Assembly (NCBI RefSeq): GCF_910579365.1
Contig: NZ_CAJTUX010000002.1
Span: 62,001-126,000 of the forward strand
Source: an uncultured Oscillibacter sp.
Lineage (GTDB): Bacteria; Bacillota; Clostridia; Oscillospirales; Oscillospiraceae
DNA length: 64,000 bases
Direction of reading: 5' to 3'
Position numbers and translations under genes: made by a program. The notes below the pieces were generated by a model. It was given only the letters and a program-made list of their open reading frames with translations, was not told where the DNA came from and did not search any database. Of this stretch, positions 39,973-48,462 are shown one piece after another; position 1 is the stretch's first letter, and the number at the start of each line of letters is the position of its first letter.

Positions 39973-40443
39973 ATGAAGATTTTGGTCCTGTCCGATTCCC
40001 ATGGAAACATCTCCAATATGCTCCAGGCGGCGGAGCGGGAGTCGCCCCGGCTGATTCTGCACCTGGGGGACTGCTGGCGGGACGGTGAGCGTCTCCATGA
40101 CCGTCTGCCGGAGCTGTCCTTGGAGCAGGTCCCCGGCAACTGTGATTTCCGCGGCTCCCAGCCCACGGAGAGGCTTTTGTTCCTGGGGGACATGCGGATT
40201 CTGATGTGCCACGGGCACACCTACGGCGTCAAACAGTCCCTGATGCGGGCGGGGCTGGCGGCGGAGGAGAAAAACCTGGACCTGTTCCTCTTCGGCCACA
40301 CCCACAAGCCCCTGGTGGACAGGCGGGGAAAGACGCTGTTTTTGAACCCCGGCAGCATCGGGGATTATTCCCGGCCCACCTACGGCGTCGTGACGCTGGA
40401 GAACGGAAGACTGGACGCGCGGACGGCGCTGCTTCGGGAGTAA
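39973..40443 (+). CDS. YfcE/MJ0936-family metallophosphodiesterase
   Basis: This 156-aa protein has the calcineurin-like metal motifs LVLSDSHGN, HLGDC, PGNCD, MCHGHTYG and FGHTH, then the closing NPGSI. That is the normal length and order for YfcE-type phosphodiesterases, which act on small phosphodiesters in vitro. ATG 39973 follows GGGAGGG. An upstream open frame to 39787 has no ribosome site. Confidence 0.93.
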   Translation: MKILVLSDSHGNISNMLQAAERESPRLILHLGDCWRDGERLHDRLPELSLEQVPGNCDFRGSQPTERLLFLGDMRILMCHGHTYGVKQSLMRAGLAAEEKNLDLFLFGHTHKPLVDRRGKTLFLNPGSIGDYSRPTYGVVTLENGRLDARTALLRE

Positions 40444-40559
40444 AGGGCAGAGCCTTTGCGGAACAAAACGAGGAAAAAGAGGTGGTAGGCAGGTGAAGCG
40501 CTGCATTGCCGGGACCGGAATCGTCCAAAATAACGCCAAATAAAAAAGGAGAAGACCCT

Positions 40560-41198
40560 ATGACGATTCCGGATTCCACCAAGCTGTACCCCCGAACCGG
40601 CGACCGCCGGACCATCTACCTGAAAAACGCGGTGGACAATCCCAACATCACGGTGGGTGCGTTTACCATTTACAACGACTTTGTCCGCGACCCCAGGGAT
40701 TTTCAGAAGAACAATGTGCTCTATCACTACCCTGTCAATGGCGACCGCCTGACCATCGGCCGCTTCTGCTCCATCGCCTGCGGCGCGAAATTCCTGATGA
40801 CCAGCGCCAACCATGCCATGAAGTCCCTCTCCACCTACGTTTTCCCCATCTTTTACGAGGAGTGGGGACACGGCATGCCCGTCACCGAGGCTTGGGACCG
40901 CCGGGGGGACATCGTGATTGGAAACGATGTCTGGATTGGCTACGAGGCGGTGATCCTCTCCGGCGTCACCATTGGTCACGGGGCGGTCATTGCCGCCCGG
41001 TCCGTCGTGACGCGGGACGTGCCGCCCTACGCCATCGTGGGAGGCGTCCCGGCCCGGCTCATCCGGCGGCGGTTTGAGCCGGAGACCATCGACGCGCTTT
41101 TGGAATTGCGGTGGTGGGACTGGCCGCCGGAGAAGCTGGCGAACCATCTCCGGGCCATTCAGGACGGAGACCTGGAGACCCTCCGGAAGAACGCCTGA
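40560..41198 (+). CDS. Hexapeptide xenobiotic acetyltransferase (Vat/CatB type)
   Basis: This 212-aa protein is a left-handed beta-helix acetyltransferase. It has VGAFTIYNDF, LTIGRFCSIACGAKFLMTSA with the NHAM catalytic His loop, IVIGNDVWIGYEAVILSGVT and AIVGGVPARLIRRRF. It closely resembles streptogramin/chloramphenicol acetyltransferases, although chromosomal members often have other or unknown substrates. AAAAAGGAGAAG precedes ATG 40560. Resistance is possible but not shown. Confidence 0.9.
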   Translation: MTIPDSTKLYPRTGDRRTIYLKNAVDNPNITVGAFTIYNDFVRDPRDFQKNNVLYHYPVNGDRLTIGRFCSIACGAKFLMTSANHAMKSLSTYVFPIFYEEWGHGMPVTEAWDRRGDIVIGNDVWIGYEAVILSGVTIGHGAVIAARSVVTRDVPPYAIVGGVPARLIRRRFEPETIDALLELRWWDWPPEKLANHLRAIQDGDLETLRKNA

Positions 41199-41229
41199 AC
41201 CCGGTTCCGGATGCGCCCTGAACGCAAGA

Positions 41230-41259
41230 GGCCCCGCCGTGAAGCATCACGGCGGGGCC
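41230..41259 (+). terminator. Terminator-like hairpin
   Basis: 13-bp stem GGCCCCGCCGTGA/TCACGGCGGGGCC with a 4-nt loop, 30 bp after the acetyltransferase stop. There is no T tract. Confidence 0.6.
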
Positions 41260-41299
41260 CTCCGCCTGCCAGGGGAATGCCGCCATCGGTTCCGGAGGT

Positions 41300-41749
41300 C
41301 TAATACCGATTCTCCAGAATCTGGTAGAAAAATACGCCGGCGAAGTACTGCGCCAGCAAAAACGCCGCCAGGAAAAGCGTAATCAGCCTGGACGCTCCAT
41401 CCTCCACCGCGCCCAGCTTGCCCAGAACGGAAAAGGTCAGGATGGAGACCGCCGTCAGGACCATGACCAGAAGGTAGGCATACCGCCCGGCTTTGTTCCG
41501 CAGCATCTCCTTCCGCTCATCCCGAAGGTTGATCCGCTCCTCCTCCAGCTTTTTCTGATAGGCGGCGGCGGCCCCAGGCCGGGTGTATTTGAGGTATTGG
41601 AGAATCTGCACTGCGCCCGGGCCGGCGAGGGCGCCGGCAAAGCCGCAGAGAAGGCTGTCCAGCGGCGTGTCCCAGAGGAGGGCGGCGGCCAGACAGGCGA
41701 GGCCCGCAGCAGTCATACCCAAGCCGGTCCAAAGATGGCTCTTTTTCAT
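41300..41749 (-). CDS. Small four-helix membrane protein, unknown function
   Basis: This 149-aa protein has two N-terminal helices (LWTGLGMTAAGLACLAAALL, then a Gly/Ala-rich one), a charged loop (AYQKKLEEERINLRDERKEM) and two C-terminal helices (LLVMVLTAVSILTFSVLG, LITLFLAAFLLAQYFAGVFF). Its ATG overlaps the stop of the Xre gene. Such membrane protein plus Xre pairs are common in clostridia; the function is unknown. Confidence 0.85.
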   Translation of the reverse strand: MKKSHLWTGLGMTAAGLACLAAALLWDTPLDSLLCGFAGALAGPGAVQILQYLKYTRPGAAAAYQKKLEEERINLRDERKEMLRNKAGRYAYLLVMVLTAVSILTFSVLGKLGAVEDGASRLITLFLAAFLLAQYFAGVFFYQILENRY

Positions 41750-41952
41750 AATGTATAGCTCCTTTCGTGAATAAAAATCTCCTCAATGGGGAGTCCGAAA
41801 AAGTCGGAAATCGTAAAGGCCAGCTCCAGCGACGGGCTGTAGCGCCCCGTCTCGATGGAGCTCACCGTCTGCCGGGAGACCCGGATGGCTCTGGCGAAGT
41901 CCTCCTGTTTCAGGCCCCGGCTTTTCCGCAGTTCCTCCACGCGGTCTTTCAT
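41746..41952 (-). CDS. Xre-family repressor (short form)
   Basis: This 68-aa protein is a bare helix-turn-helix domain (RKSRGLKQEDFARAIRVSRQ, TVSSIETGRYSPSLELAFTI, then DFFGLPIEEIFIHE) of the YozG/short Cro/C1 type. ATG 41952 follows AAAGGAGGAAG. It is coupled (ATGA) to the membrane protein. Two matching 18-bp palindromes around its promoter indicate autoregulation. Confidence 0.92.
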   Translation of the reverse strand: MKDRVEELRKSRGLKQEDFARAIRVSRQTVSSIETGRYSPSLELAFTISDFFGLPIEEIFIHERSYTL

Positions 41953-42008
41953 GGCTTCCTCCTTTCCAAGAAGCATCCCCTTATAAGCAGAGCGGCCGCT
42001 CCTTGCCT

Positions 42009-42026
42009 TGTAAAGGTTGCTTTACA
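42009..42026. promoter_or_regulatory. Operator O1 of the Xre operon
   Basis: 18-bp palindrome TGTAAAGGTTGCTTTACA just downstream of the -10. It is nearly identical to O2. Confidence 0.7.
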
Positions 42027-42029
42027 TAT

Positions 42030-42058
42030 AAGCTATCACAAAACCGCTCGTTTGTCAA
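42030..42058 (-). promoter_or_regulatory. Promoter of the Xre/membrane protein operon
   Basis: Minus strand TTGACA (42058-42053), 17 bp, TAGCTT (42035-42030). The -35 lies inside O2 and the start region inside O1. Confidence 0.75.
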
Positions 42059-42070
42059 GGTTCTTTTACA
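42053..42070. promoter_or_regulatory. Operator O2 of the Xre operon
   Basis: 18-bp near-palindrome TGTCAAGGTTCTTTTACA covering the -35. O1 and O2 start 44 bp apart, about four helical turns, so dimers could bind the same face. Confidence 0.68.
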
Positions 42071-42291
42071 TAAAGCGGGTAATGTCCGAAATTTGACTGC
42101 GCAGGGGCGGGCCGGTGGGACTGCTCTGACCGCCGGGTGCGCCGGGGCGGACACCCCGCTCCGGCCCTGGGGCCCATCCCGGTTTTGACGCACGGGGACA
42201 CGCCTATAAAAACCCGGCCTTGCATTTTATCCCGACTCGTAGTATATTGAAAACCGCCTCCCGGCCGGGCCGGGAGAAGGGAGGAGACCGC

Positions 42292-42591
42292 ATGGAAAAC
42301 GCCTTTGATTTTCTGACTCTGGATTTCTTTACCCGGGCGGAGGTGTTCCCCGGCAGTCTGGGGACCTTCCGTTACCGCTTCCAGCGCACCGGCTGGGTGG
42401 GCGGCGGCAGCCTTCAGGTCTGGGTCTATGAGAATGTCAGCTTTGAGCTGGCGAAGGATGTGGAGACGGAGACTTTTCCCTGGACGGAGGAGGGGACCGC
42501 CGCGCTGCGGGCCTGGCTTTCCCAAAAGCTGGCGGAGCGGGGGACGGAGCCCTACCGGATTCCCTATCCGCCAAAGGAGCCGGCGGAATAA
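42292..42591 (+). CDS. Conserved hypothetical protein, 99 aa
   Basis: Starts at ATG 42292 behind GGGAGGAG. It contains FFTRAEVFPGSLGTFRYRFQ and TFPWTEEGTAALRAWLSQKL: a small alpha/beta protein without signal peptide or known motif. I have seen similar short proteins annotated as hypothetical in Oscillospiraceae, but I assign no function. It is monocistronic. Confidence 0.7.
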   Translation: MENAFDFLTLDFFTRAEVFPGSLGTFRYRFQRTGWVGGGSLQVWVYENVSFELAKDVETETFPWTEEGTAALRAWLSQKLAERGTEPYRIPYPPKEPAE

Positions 42592-42749
42592 GCGGGAAAA
42601 GCGGCGGTCCTCTCCTTGGGAGAGGGCCGCCGTATGGCATCAGGATTTCCGTTCCCCGTGTGCCGAAGCCCCCCGCGCCGCCCTTGCCAGGAGGTCGCTT
42701 TTGTGGTATACTGCCCTCGGCTTTCCATTGAGAAAAAAGGAGGCAGTTC

Positions 42750-43430
42750 ATGTTTACCGGTTTTACCGACGAGACGGTGGACTTCATGTGGGGCATCCGC
42801 TTCAACAATGAGCGGACTTGGTTCGAGGCCCACAAAGACGTCTATCTGAACCATTTCTACCGCCCCATGCAGGCCCTGGGGGCGGAAATTTACGCCTTTA
42901 TCCGGGACGAGCGCCCGGATTACGACCTGGTCAACAAGGTCACCCGCATCTACCGGGACGCCCGCCGCCTCCATGGCCGGGGACCCTATAAGGAGAGTCT
43001 GTGGTTCTCCGTGGAGGAACCCTCGGAGCAGTGGACGGCCAAGCCCACCTTCTGGTTCGAGCTGATGCCGGAGAGCTGGAGCTACGGCATGGGGTATTAT
43101 CTCCCCAAGGCCCTGACCATGGCGAAGCTCCGGGCCCGGCTGGACCGGGACCCGAAACCCATGGAGGCCCTGACACGGACTTTGGAGGGGCAGGAGGAGT
43201 TCCGGCTGGAGACGGAGCGCTACAAGCGCCCCAAGGGCCCCGCTCCCTCGCCGCTGCTGGAGCCCTGGTATCAGGCGAAGTCCTTTACCATCTGCCACGA
43301 GGAGAAGCTGACGGAGGACCTGTTCTCCCGGGCGATTGTGGACCGGCTGAAGCGGGGATACGCGTTTTTGCTGCCGTACTACGATTACTTTGTGACGCTG
43401 GACGGGGACGCCGATCCCCGGGAGCAGTGA
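42750..43430 (+). CDS. DUF2461 family protein
   Basis: This 226-aa protein has FLxxLxxNNxRxWFExHK-like FMWGIRFNNERTWFEAHKDV, then RIYRDARRLHGRGPYKESLW and FWFELMPESWSYGMGYYLP. That is the order and length typical of DUF2461 (TIGR02453). The biochemical function is unknown. AAAAAAGGAGG lies upstream of ATG 42750. Confidence 0.92.
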   Translation: MFTGFTDETVDFMWGIRFNNERTWFEAHKDVYLNHFYRPMQALGAEIYAFIRDERPDYDLVNKVTRIYRDARRLHGRGPYKESLWFSVEEPSEQWTAKPTFWFELMPESWSYGMGYYLPKALTMAKLRARLDRDPKPMEALTRTLEGQEEFRLETERYKRPKGPAPSPLLEPWYQAKSFTICHEEKLTEDLFSRAIVDRLKRGYAFLLPYYDYFVTLDGDADPREQ

Positions 43431-43442
43431 GGCAAAGAGTGC

Positions 43443-43471
43443 TTGACAATCCCGGGGCCAGCGGGTATACT
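43443..43471 (+). promoter_or_regulatory. Consensus promoter before the HD-domain gene
   Basis: Perfect TTGACA (43443-43448), 17 bp, TATACT (43466-43471). It implies a leader of about 195 nt, in which I see no known riboswitch. Confidence 0.78.
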
Positions 43472-43672
43472 GTACCCTGAAAAAAAGCGCCGCCGGCAAA
43501 CGGTTCGCCCTGGTTAGCGGAAATAGTGACCGCCGTGCCGTGGGGCAGGGGCGGTTGCTTCTTTTTCGGACTGGAAGAGTGGAATCGCGAAGATCAGGGG
43601 GGCGCATTCCTCCCGGATTCCGGTCCCCGCGCAAGCCCCATTGCAATCTATCAACATAAAGGAGAAATGTCC

Positions 43673-44260
43673 ATGAAAGCCTGTCCTGATCGAGCGGCGG
43701 CCCTGGCGCTGCTGCGCAAGTACAATACGGAACCCTTCCATCTTCAGCACGCCTTGACCGTCGAGGCCGTCATGGGCTGGTACGCCCGGGACCTGGGTTA
43801 TGGCGGGGAGGCGGACTTCTGGTCCGCGGTGGGCCTGCTCCACGACGTGGACTTTGAGAAGTGGCCCGAGGAGCACTGCCGGAAGGCCCCGGAGCTGCTG
43901 GCGGAGATCGGCTGTTCCCAGGAGCTGATTCACGCCGTTTGCAGCCACGGGTACGGCATCTGCTCCGACGAGGAGCCCACCCATGAGATGGAGAAGGTTC
44001 TCTTCGCGGCGGACGAGCTGACGGGGCTCATCGGCGCGGCGGCCCGGATGCGGCCCAGCAAGTCCTGCGCCGATATGGAGGTGTCCTCCCTCAAGAAGAA
44101 GTTCAAGGACAAGAAGTTTGCCGCCGGCTGCTCCCGGGACGTCATCAAGGACGGCGCGGCGCGCCTGGGCTGGGAGCTGGAGACCCTGATGGACAAGACC
44201 ATCCAGGCCATGCGGGAAAGCGAGACCCGGGTGGCGGAGGAGCTGGCTGCCCTGAGCTGA
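43673..44260 (+). CDS. HD-domain hydrolase
   Basis: This 195-aa protein has the HD pattern FHLQHALTVEAVMGWYA, GLLHDVDFEKWPEEH and VCSHGYG, followed by AADELTGL. The metal ligands are the His of LQHA, the HD pair, His of CSHG and Asp of ADEL. It is probably a small phosphohydrolase of unknown substrate. ATG 43673 is preferred to ATG 43667 because GGAG then lies 8 bp upstream instead of 2. Confidence 0.88.
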   Translation: MKACPDRAAALALLRKYNTEPFHLQHALTVEAVMGWYARDLGYGGEADFWSAVGLLHDVDFEKWPEEHCRKAPELLAEIGCSQELIHAVCSHGYGICSDEEPTHEMEKVLFAADELTGLIGAAARMRPSKSCADMEVSSLKKKFKDKKFAAGCSRDVIKDGAARLGWELETLMDKTIQAMRESETRVAEELAALS

Positions 44261-44271
44261 ACCCCTGCGGG

Positions 44272-44312
44272 AAAAGAGAACGCCGGAGCCAAAAGCCCCG
44301 GCGCTCTTTTTC
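44272..44312. terminator. Bidirectional terminator
   Basis: Stem of about 12 bp around CGCCGG/CCGGCG with AAAAGAG on one side and CTCTTTTT on the other. It serves the HD gene and the convergent helicase. Confidence 0.75.
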
Positions 44313-45471
44313 ACGATTCAACGGCCTCCAGCTTCCCGTCCTCCCCAAACTTCACGGGGACGATCTGGTTCCGGGTCTTTTGGGCGATGTCGTCCATCCG
44401 CATTTTGGAGGGATAGTCCGCGATGAGGCTCACCGCCACGCCCTGGCGCTTCGCCCGGCCCGTGCGGCCAATGCGGTGGACGTAATCCTGATTTTCGTCG
44501 GGCACGTCGCAGTTGAAGACGATGTCCACGTCGTCCACGTCGATGCCCCGGGCCGCCACATCGGTGGAGACGAAGACCCGGAGCTTTCCCTCCCGGAAGA
44601 GATTCATCACCTGCTCCCGCCGCCGCTGGGGAATGTCGCCGTGGATGCACTCCGCGTCAATGCCCCGCATCTGCAAAAACTTGCAGATGCGCTCCGTGGC
44701 GCCCTTGGTGTTGCAGAAGGCCATGCAGCGGTCAAAACCCGTCTCCTCCAGGATTTTGGCGATGACGTCCGCCTTTTCGTTCTGGGCGACGTCCATGCGG
44801 AACTGCTTGATGTCCGGCTTGTTCTGCTCGTCCTCCCGGACGGTGACCTCCGCCGCGTCCCGCTGGTAGACCCAGGCGATGTCCATCACCTCCCGGGAGA
44901 TGGTGGCGGAGAAGAGGCCCAGATTCTTCCGCTTGCTCATCTTATCCAGCAGGCGGGTGACGTCGTGAATGAAGCCCATGTCCAGCATGCGGTCCGCCTC
45001 GTCCAGCACCACGGTTTGGGCGCTGTCCACCCGGACGGTGCGGCGCTTCATGTGGTCGCTGAGGCGGCCCGGCGTGGCCACCACGATCTGAGGCCGCTTT
45101 TTCAGCGCGTCGATCTGTTTTCCGATGGGCTGACCGCCGTAGAGGCAGACGCAGCGGACGCCGGGGCGGAAGGCGGCGATGTCCCGCAGCTCGCCGGTGA
45201 TTTGAATGGCCAGTTCCCGGGTGGGGGCCAGGATAACAGCCTGGACGCCGTCGTCCTCCGAGTCGGTGTGCTCGATGATGGGGATGCCGTATGCAAAGGT
45301 TTTGCCGGTGCCGGTGGGGGCCTTGGCAATGACGTCCTGCCAATTCATCATGGGGGGGATACAGCCGGCCTGGACGGGGGTGGTGATCTCCAGCTCCCGC
45401 CGCTGAAGGGCCCGCATAATCTCCGGCGACAGCCCCAGACTGTCAAACCGGACGCCTTCGGTAAATTCCAT
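44311..45471 (-). CDS. DEAD-box RNA helicase
   Basis: This 386-aa protein has Q motif TTPVQAGCIP, Walker A APTGTGKTF, PTRELAIQ, TPGRL, DEAD as VVLDEADRMLDMGF, SAT as GLFSATIS, and helicase C motifs STDVAARGIDV and HRIGRTGRAK. It is the short form without an RNA-binding tail, comparable to CshB-type enzymes. It probably unwinds structured RNA in ribosome assembly or decay, which fits the RNase J gene nearby. ATG 45471 follows GAGGAAACG. Confidence 0.95.
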   Translation of the reverse strand: MEFTEGVRFDSLGLSPEIMRALQRRELEITTPVQAGCIPPMMNWQDVIAKAPTGTGKTFAYGIPIIEHTDSEDDGVQAVILAPTRELAIQITGELRDIAAFRPGVRCVCLYGGQPIGKQIDALKKRPQIVVATPGRLSDHMKRRTVRVDSAQTVVLDEADRMLDMGFIHDVTRLLDKMSKRKNLGLFSATISREVMDIAWVYQRDAAEVTVREDEQNKPDIKQFRMDVAQNEKADVIAKILEETGFDRCMAFCNTKGATERICKFLQMRGIDAECIHGDIPQRRREQVMNLFREGKLRVFVSTDVAARGIDVDDVDIVFNCDVPDENQDYVHRIGRTGRAKRQGVAVSLIADYPSKMRMDDIAQKTRNQIVPVKFGEDGKLEAVES

Positions 45472-45516
45472 GTCTCGTTTCCTCTTTTCACGTAATGGGA
45501 CATATGTTATAGTCAA

Positions 45517-45690
45517 CGCAGTTGAAAAGGAGCATAAGCACCTTTTCAACCGGCGGACCAGGGGGCCGCCGGCGTGCAAGGCGCGCATGCGTTTCCAATG
45601 AAGCCGGGCGCAGGAGGCCGCCCATGCGGCCCGAGGCGCTGCATGGCGGCGCTTCGTTGAAAAGAATCCTATGGATTCCTTTCAACTGCG
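45517..45690. repeat. 174-bp MITE-like structured element
   Basis: Both ends carry CGCAGTTGAAA(A)GGA as inverted repeats (45517-45531 and 45677-45690). Each end also folds on its own (GTTGAAAAGG with CCTTTTCAAC; AAAGAATCC with GGATTCCTTT). The middle has further GC-rich stems (CCGGCGG/CCGCCGG). It has no open frame of note. It may be a miniature transposable element or a folded RNA at the head of the helicase gene. Confidence 0.6.
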
Positions 45691-45954
45691 CCGGCTGTCA
45701 AATGAAAATCGTATTTCAAAAGCATTATACAGGGAAAAACTCCGCTTGTAAAGCGGTCCGGCTCTACATGCCTTCAAATTTTGAGGAATTTAAAACTTTA
45801 ACCAATTAAAATCCAAGGAAACCTACAAATTATACAAGGAATCACGAAGAAATCGTAGTAAAATTGTGTATTGTGAACCCAACTTGTCCGGTTTTTTATG
45901 CTACAGTAAAGCTGGAAAACGAACAGGGTAAAAGTCAATAGGGGGGTGTCGAAC

Positions 45955-46170
45955 GTGGATGAAATGGAGTATGTACGAATTCTTCGTGATTTGCGCGAAG
46001 ACGCCGACAAAACACAGTCGCAGATTGCCGAGGTTCTGGGTACGTCTCAGACCATGTATGCGCGCTATGAGCGGGGGGCCAACGAGCTGCCCATCCACCA
46101 TCTGATTACATTGAGTAAGTATTACGGCGTCAGCACGGATTACCTGCTGGGGCTCAGCAAGGAACGATGA
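45955..46170 (+). CDS. Xre-family regulator
   Basis: This 71-aa helix-turn-helix protein has RDLREDADKTQSQIAEVLGT, SQTMYARYERGANELPIHHL and YYGVSTDYLLGLS. GTG 45955 is chosen because AGGGGGG lies about 8 bp upstream; GTG 45946 would overlap that site. It is monocistronic with a terminator 2 bp after the stop. The AT-rich upstream 45700-45950 probably holds its promoter, but no clear -35/-10 pair stands out. Confidence 0.88.
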   Translation: MDEMEYVRILRDLREDADKTQSQIAEVLGTSQTMYARYERGANELPIHHLITLSKYYGVSTDYLLGLSKER

Positions 46171-46171
46171 A

Positions 46172-46206
46172 ACGCGGACAGGAAGGTCTCCTGTCCGCGT
46201 TTTTTC
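46172..46206 (+). terminator. Rho-independent terminator
   Basis: 12-bp stem ACGCGGACAGGA/TCCTGTCCGCGT followed by TTTTTC, right after the Xre gene. Confidence 0.9.
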
Positions 46207-46269
46207 ATGGGGAGGCTTCCTCCCCCTCCCCGGGGGAGCGGACCGCCTTCGCCGCCCCGTTCCCCGGCA

Positions 46270-46303
46270 TGCGAAAGGCCGCCGGCATAGCCGGCGGCCT
46301 TGG
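46270..46303 (-). terminator. Terminator hairpin of the RNase J gene
   Basis: Stem AAGGCCGCCGGC/GCCGGCGGCCTT with a short loop, 6 bp after the RNase J stop; TTTCGC follows on the minus strand. Confidence 0.65.
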
Positions 46304-46308
46304 GATAC

Positions 46309-47967
46309 TCACAGCCTCGTCACAACGGGGATGACCATGGGGCTGCGCTTGGTGGTTTTGAAGAGGTAGCTGCTGACGGCGGACTTTACGGTGCCCCGGA
46401 GCTCCCCGTCGTCCCGCCCGCGCTTGCGGGTGACGGACTCCGCCGCGTCCATGGCAATGTTCTGGAGCTCCTTCATCAGGTCTCCGGACTCCTTGACGTA
46501 GATAAAGCCCCGGGTGATAATCTCCGGCGGGCTGAGAAGCCCCCCGTCGTGGCTGGAGATAGGCAGGACCACGACGACCATGCCGTCCTCCGCCAGGCGC
46601 TTGCGGTCCCGCATGACCACGGCGCCCACATCGCCCACGCCGGAGCCGTCCACAAAGACCTCTCCGGCGGGAACGGCGCTGCCCAGCTTCAGCGTCTTGG
46701 CCGTCAGCTCGATCACCGTGCCGTTTTCGGCGATGGCGATGTGATTGCGGTCCATGCCCATTTGCTGGGCCACCTGGCTGTGAATCTGAAGCATCCGCTG
46801 CTCGCCGTGAAGGGGGATGAAGAACCGGGGGCGGGTCAGGGCGTGGATGATCTTCAGCTCCTCCTGGCAGGCGTGGCCGGAGACGTGAAGCATGTCCGCC
46901 CGGTCATAGATGACCTTTACACCCTTGCGGAAGAGCTCGTTGATGACGCGGCTCACGGTCACCTCGTTGCCGGGGATGGCGGAGGCGGAGATGATGACCT
47001 TGTCCCCGGGGCCCACCTCCACCTGCTTGTGGGTGGAGAAGGCCATGCGGTACAGGGCGCTCATCTCCTCGCCCTGGGAGCCGGTGGTGACGATGACCTG
47101 CTTGTTCTTGGGCAGGCTCTTGATCTTGTTGATGTCCACCAGGGTGTTTTTGGGCACCTTCATGTAGCCCAGCTCCGTGGACACCCGCATGATGTTCTCC
47201 ATGGACCGGCCCGTGACGGCCACCTTCCGCCCGTGGGCGGCGGCGGCGTCCAGCACCTGCTGGATGCGGTGGACGTTGGAGGCGAAGGTGGTGACGATGA
47301 TCCGCTCCTCGCAGCCCTGGAACTGACGCATAAAGGTCTGGCCCACGGCCCGCTCGCTCATGGTGTAGCCCGGGCGCTCCACATTGGTGGAGTCCGCGCA
47401 CAGGGCCAGCACGCCGCCCTTTCCCAGCTCGCCCAGACGGGCCAGGTCGATGACCTCCCCGTCGATGGGAGTGGAGTCGATCTTGAAGTCGCCGGTGTGG
47501 ACCACAGTGCCCATGTGGGTGTGGATGGCGAAGGCCACGGAGTCGGCGATGGAATGGTTGACGTGGATGAATTCCACGGTGAACTTCCCCGCCCGGACGG
47601 AACGGCCCGCCTCCACGGTGATGAGCTTGGTGCTCTTGACGAGACCGTGCTCCTCCAGTTTCAGCTGGATGAGGCCGGCGGTGAAGCGGGTGCAGTAGAT
47701 GGGCATGTTCACCTGTTTAAGGACATAGGGAATGGCGCCCACATGGTCCTCGTGGCCGTGGGTGATGAAGAGGCCCCGGATGCGGGCGCGGTTCTTGATG
47801 AGGTAGGTCACGTCGGGGATGATGCAGTCGATGCCGTACATATCGTCCCCGGGAAAGGCCATGCCGCAGTCCACGACGATGATCTCCCCGCCGTACTCGT
47901 AGGCGGTCATATTCTTGCCGATCTCGTTGAGACCGCCCAGAGGAATGATTTTCAGTTTTTCTGCCAT
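46309..47967 (-). CDS. rnj: Ribonuclease J
   Basis: This 552-aa metallo-beta-lactamase/beta-CASP nuclease has FITHGHEDHVGAIP (motif 2), HTGDFKID, FASNVHRIQQV and the C-terminal HVSGHA and PLHGEQRML beta-CASP motifs. A C-terminal alpha/beta domain follows. Length is normal for RNase J1/J2. It degrades and matures RNA with endo- and 5'-exonuclease activity. ATG 47967 (MAEKLKIIPL) is the only plausible start; AAGGAG lies 11 bp upstream, a little far. One RNJ gene is in the window, so J1 versus J2 cannot be decided. Confidence 0.95.
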   Translation of the reverse strand: MAEKLKIIPLGGLNEIGKNMTAYEYGGEIIVVDCGMAFPGDDMYGIDCIIPDVTYLIKNRARIRGLFITHGHEDHVGAIPYVLKQVNMPIYCTRFTAGLIQLKLEEHGLVKSTKLITVEAGRSVRAGKFTVEFIHVNHSIADSVAFAIHTHMGTVVHTGDFKIDSTPIDGEVIDLARLGELGKGGVLALCADSTNVERPGYTMSERAVGQTFMRQFQGCEERIIVTTFASNVHRIQQVLDAAAAHGRKVAVTGRSMENIMRVSTELGYMKVPKNTLVDINKIKSLPKNKQVIVTTGSQGEEMSALYRMAFSTHKQVEVGPGDKVIISASAIPGNEVTVSRVINELFRKGVKVIYDRADMLHVSGHACQEELKIIHALTRPRFFIPLHGEQRMLQIHSQVAQQMGMDRNHIAIAENGTVIELTAKTLKLGSAVPAGEVFVDGSGVGDVGAVVMRDRKRLAEDGMVVVVLPISSHDGGLLSPPEIITRGFIYVKESGDLMKELQNIAMDAAESVTRKRGRDDGELRGTVKSAVSSYLFKTTKRSPMVIPVVTRL

Positions 47968-48263
47968 AGATACTAGAACTCCTTTGCTTATCAAAAAGAT
48001 GTACCGCGGCTTTCGCAGACGCCCATAGGGGCATAAGAAAACAAAGACGCCCGTGGTCCGCCTGGCCCCGTTACGCCGGCGGAGGTTTGGTCACGTCCGA
48101 AAGACCGCTGGGGCCGCTGAAGGCAGACCCCTTTTTTAAATTTATTTGACCGGCGGAGAAGCGCGTCCCGCACCGGAAAAATACCATGAAACGCCCGGAA
48201 AAAGCGCCGGGCGAACCCGCTCCAGGTGCCCTGAACCGGGCCGCCGGAACGTCAACTCGGTAT

Positions 48264-48292
48264 AGTATAGCACAGGAATTCCCGTTTGTATA
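48264..48292 (-). promoter_or_regulatory. Promoter of the RNase J gene
   Basis: Minus strand extended -10 TGCTATACT (TATACT 48269-48264) with a weak -35 TATACA at 17 bp. The implied leader of about 290 nt is long; I recognise no riboswitch in it. Confidence 0.5.
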
Positions 48293-48346
48293 CAAAAACT
48301 TTTGGAAAATTGCCGCCGCCGCCCCGCCCGCCGGGCCGGGGGAAGA

Positions 48347-48375
48347 TTGACGGGCTTTGAAAAATGTGCTATCAT
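48347..48375 (+). promoter_or_regulatory. Promoter of radC
   Basis: TTGACG (48347-48352), 17 bp, TATCAT (48370-48375), about 90 bp before the ATG. Confidence 0.7.
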
Positions 48376-48462
48376 ATGGCCGGAATCACAGGGAAAACCG
48401 CTCCTCCGCCTCCGTTTCCACCCGGCGGCGGAGGGAAGGGCGGGACGGAAGGGGGAGGGCCC

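Noticed and set aside
40560..41198. Hexapeptide acetyltransferase called as a streptogramin resistance gene
   Set aside because: Family match is clear, but substrate cannot be told from sequence, and chromosomal homologues are common without resistance.
46300..47976. 558-codon plus-strand open frame opposite the RNase J gene
   Set aside because: Its Asp/His/Gly-rich low-complexity sequence mirrors RNase J codons; it begins inside the terminator hairpin.
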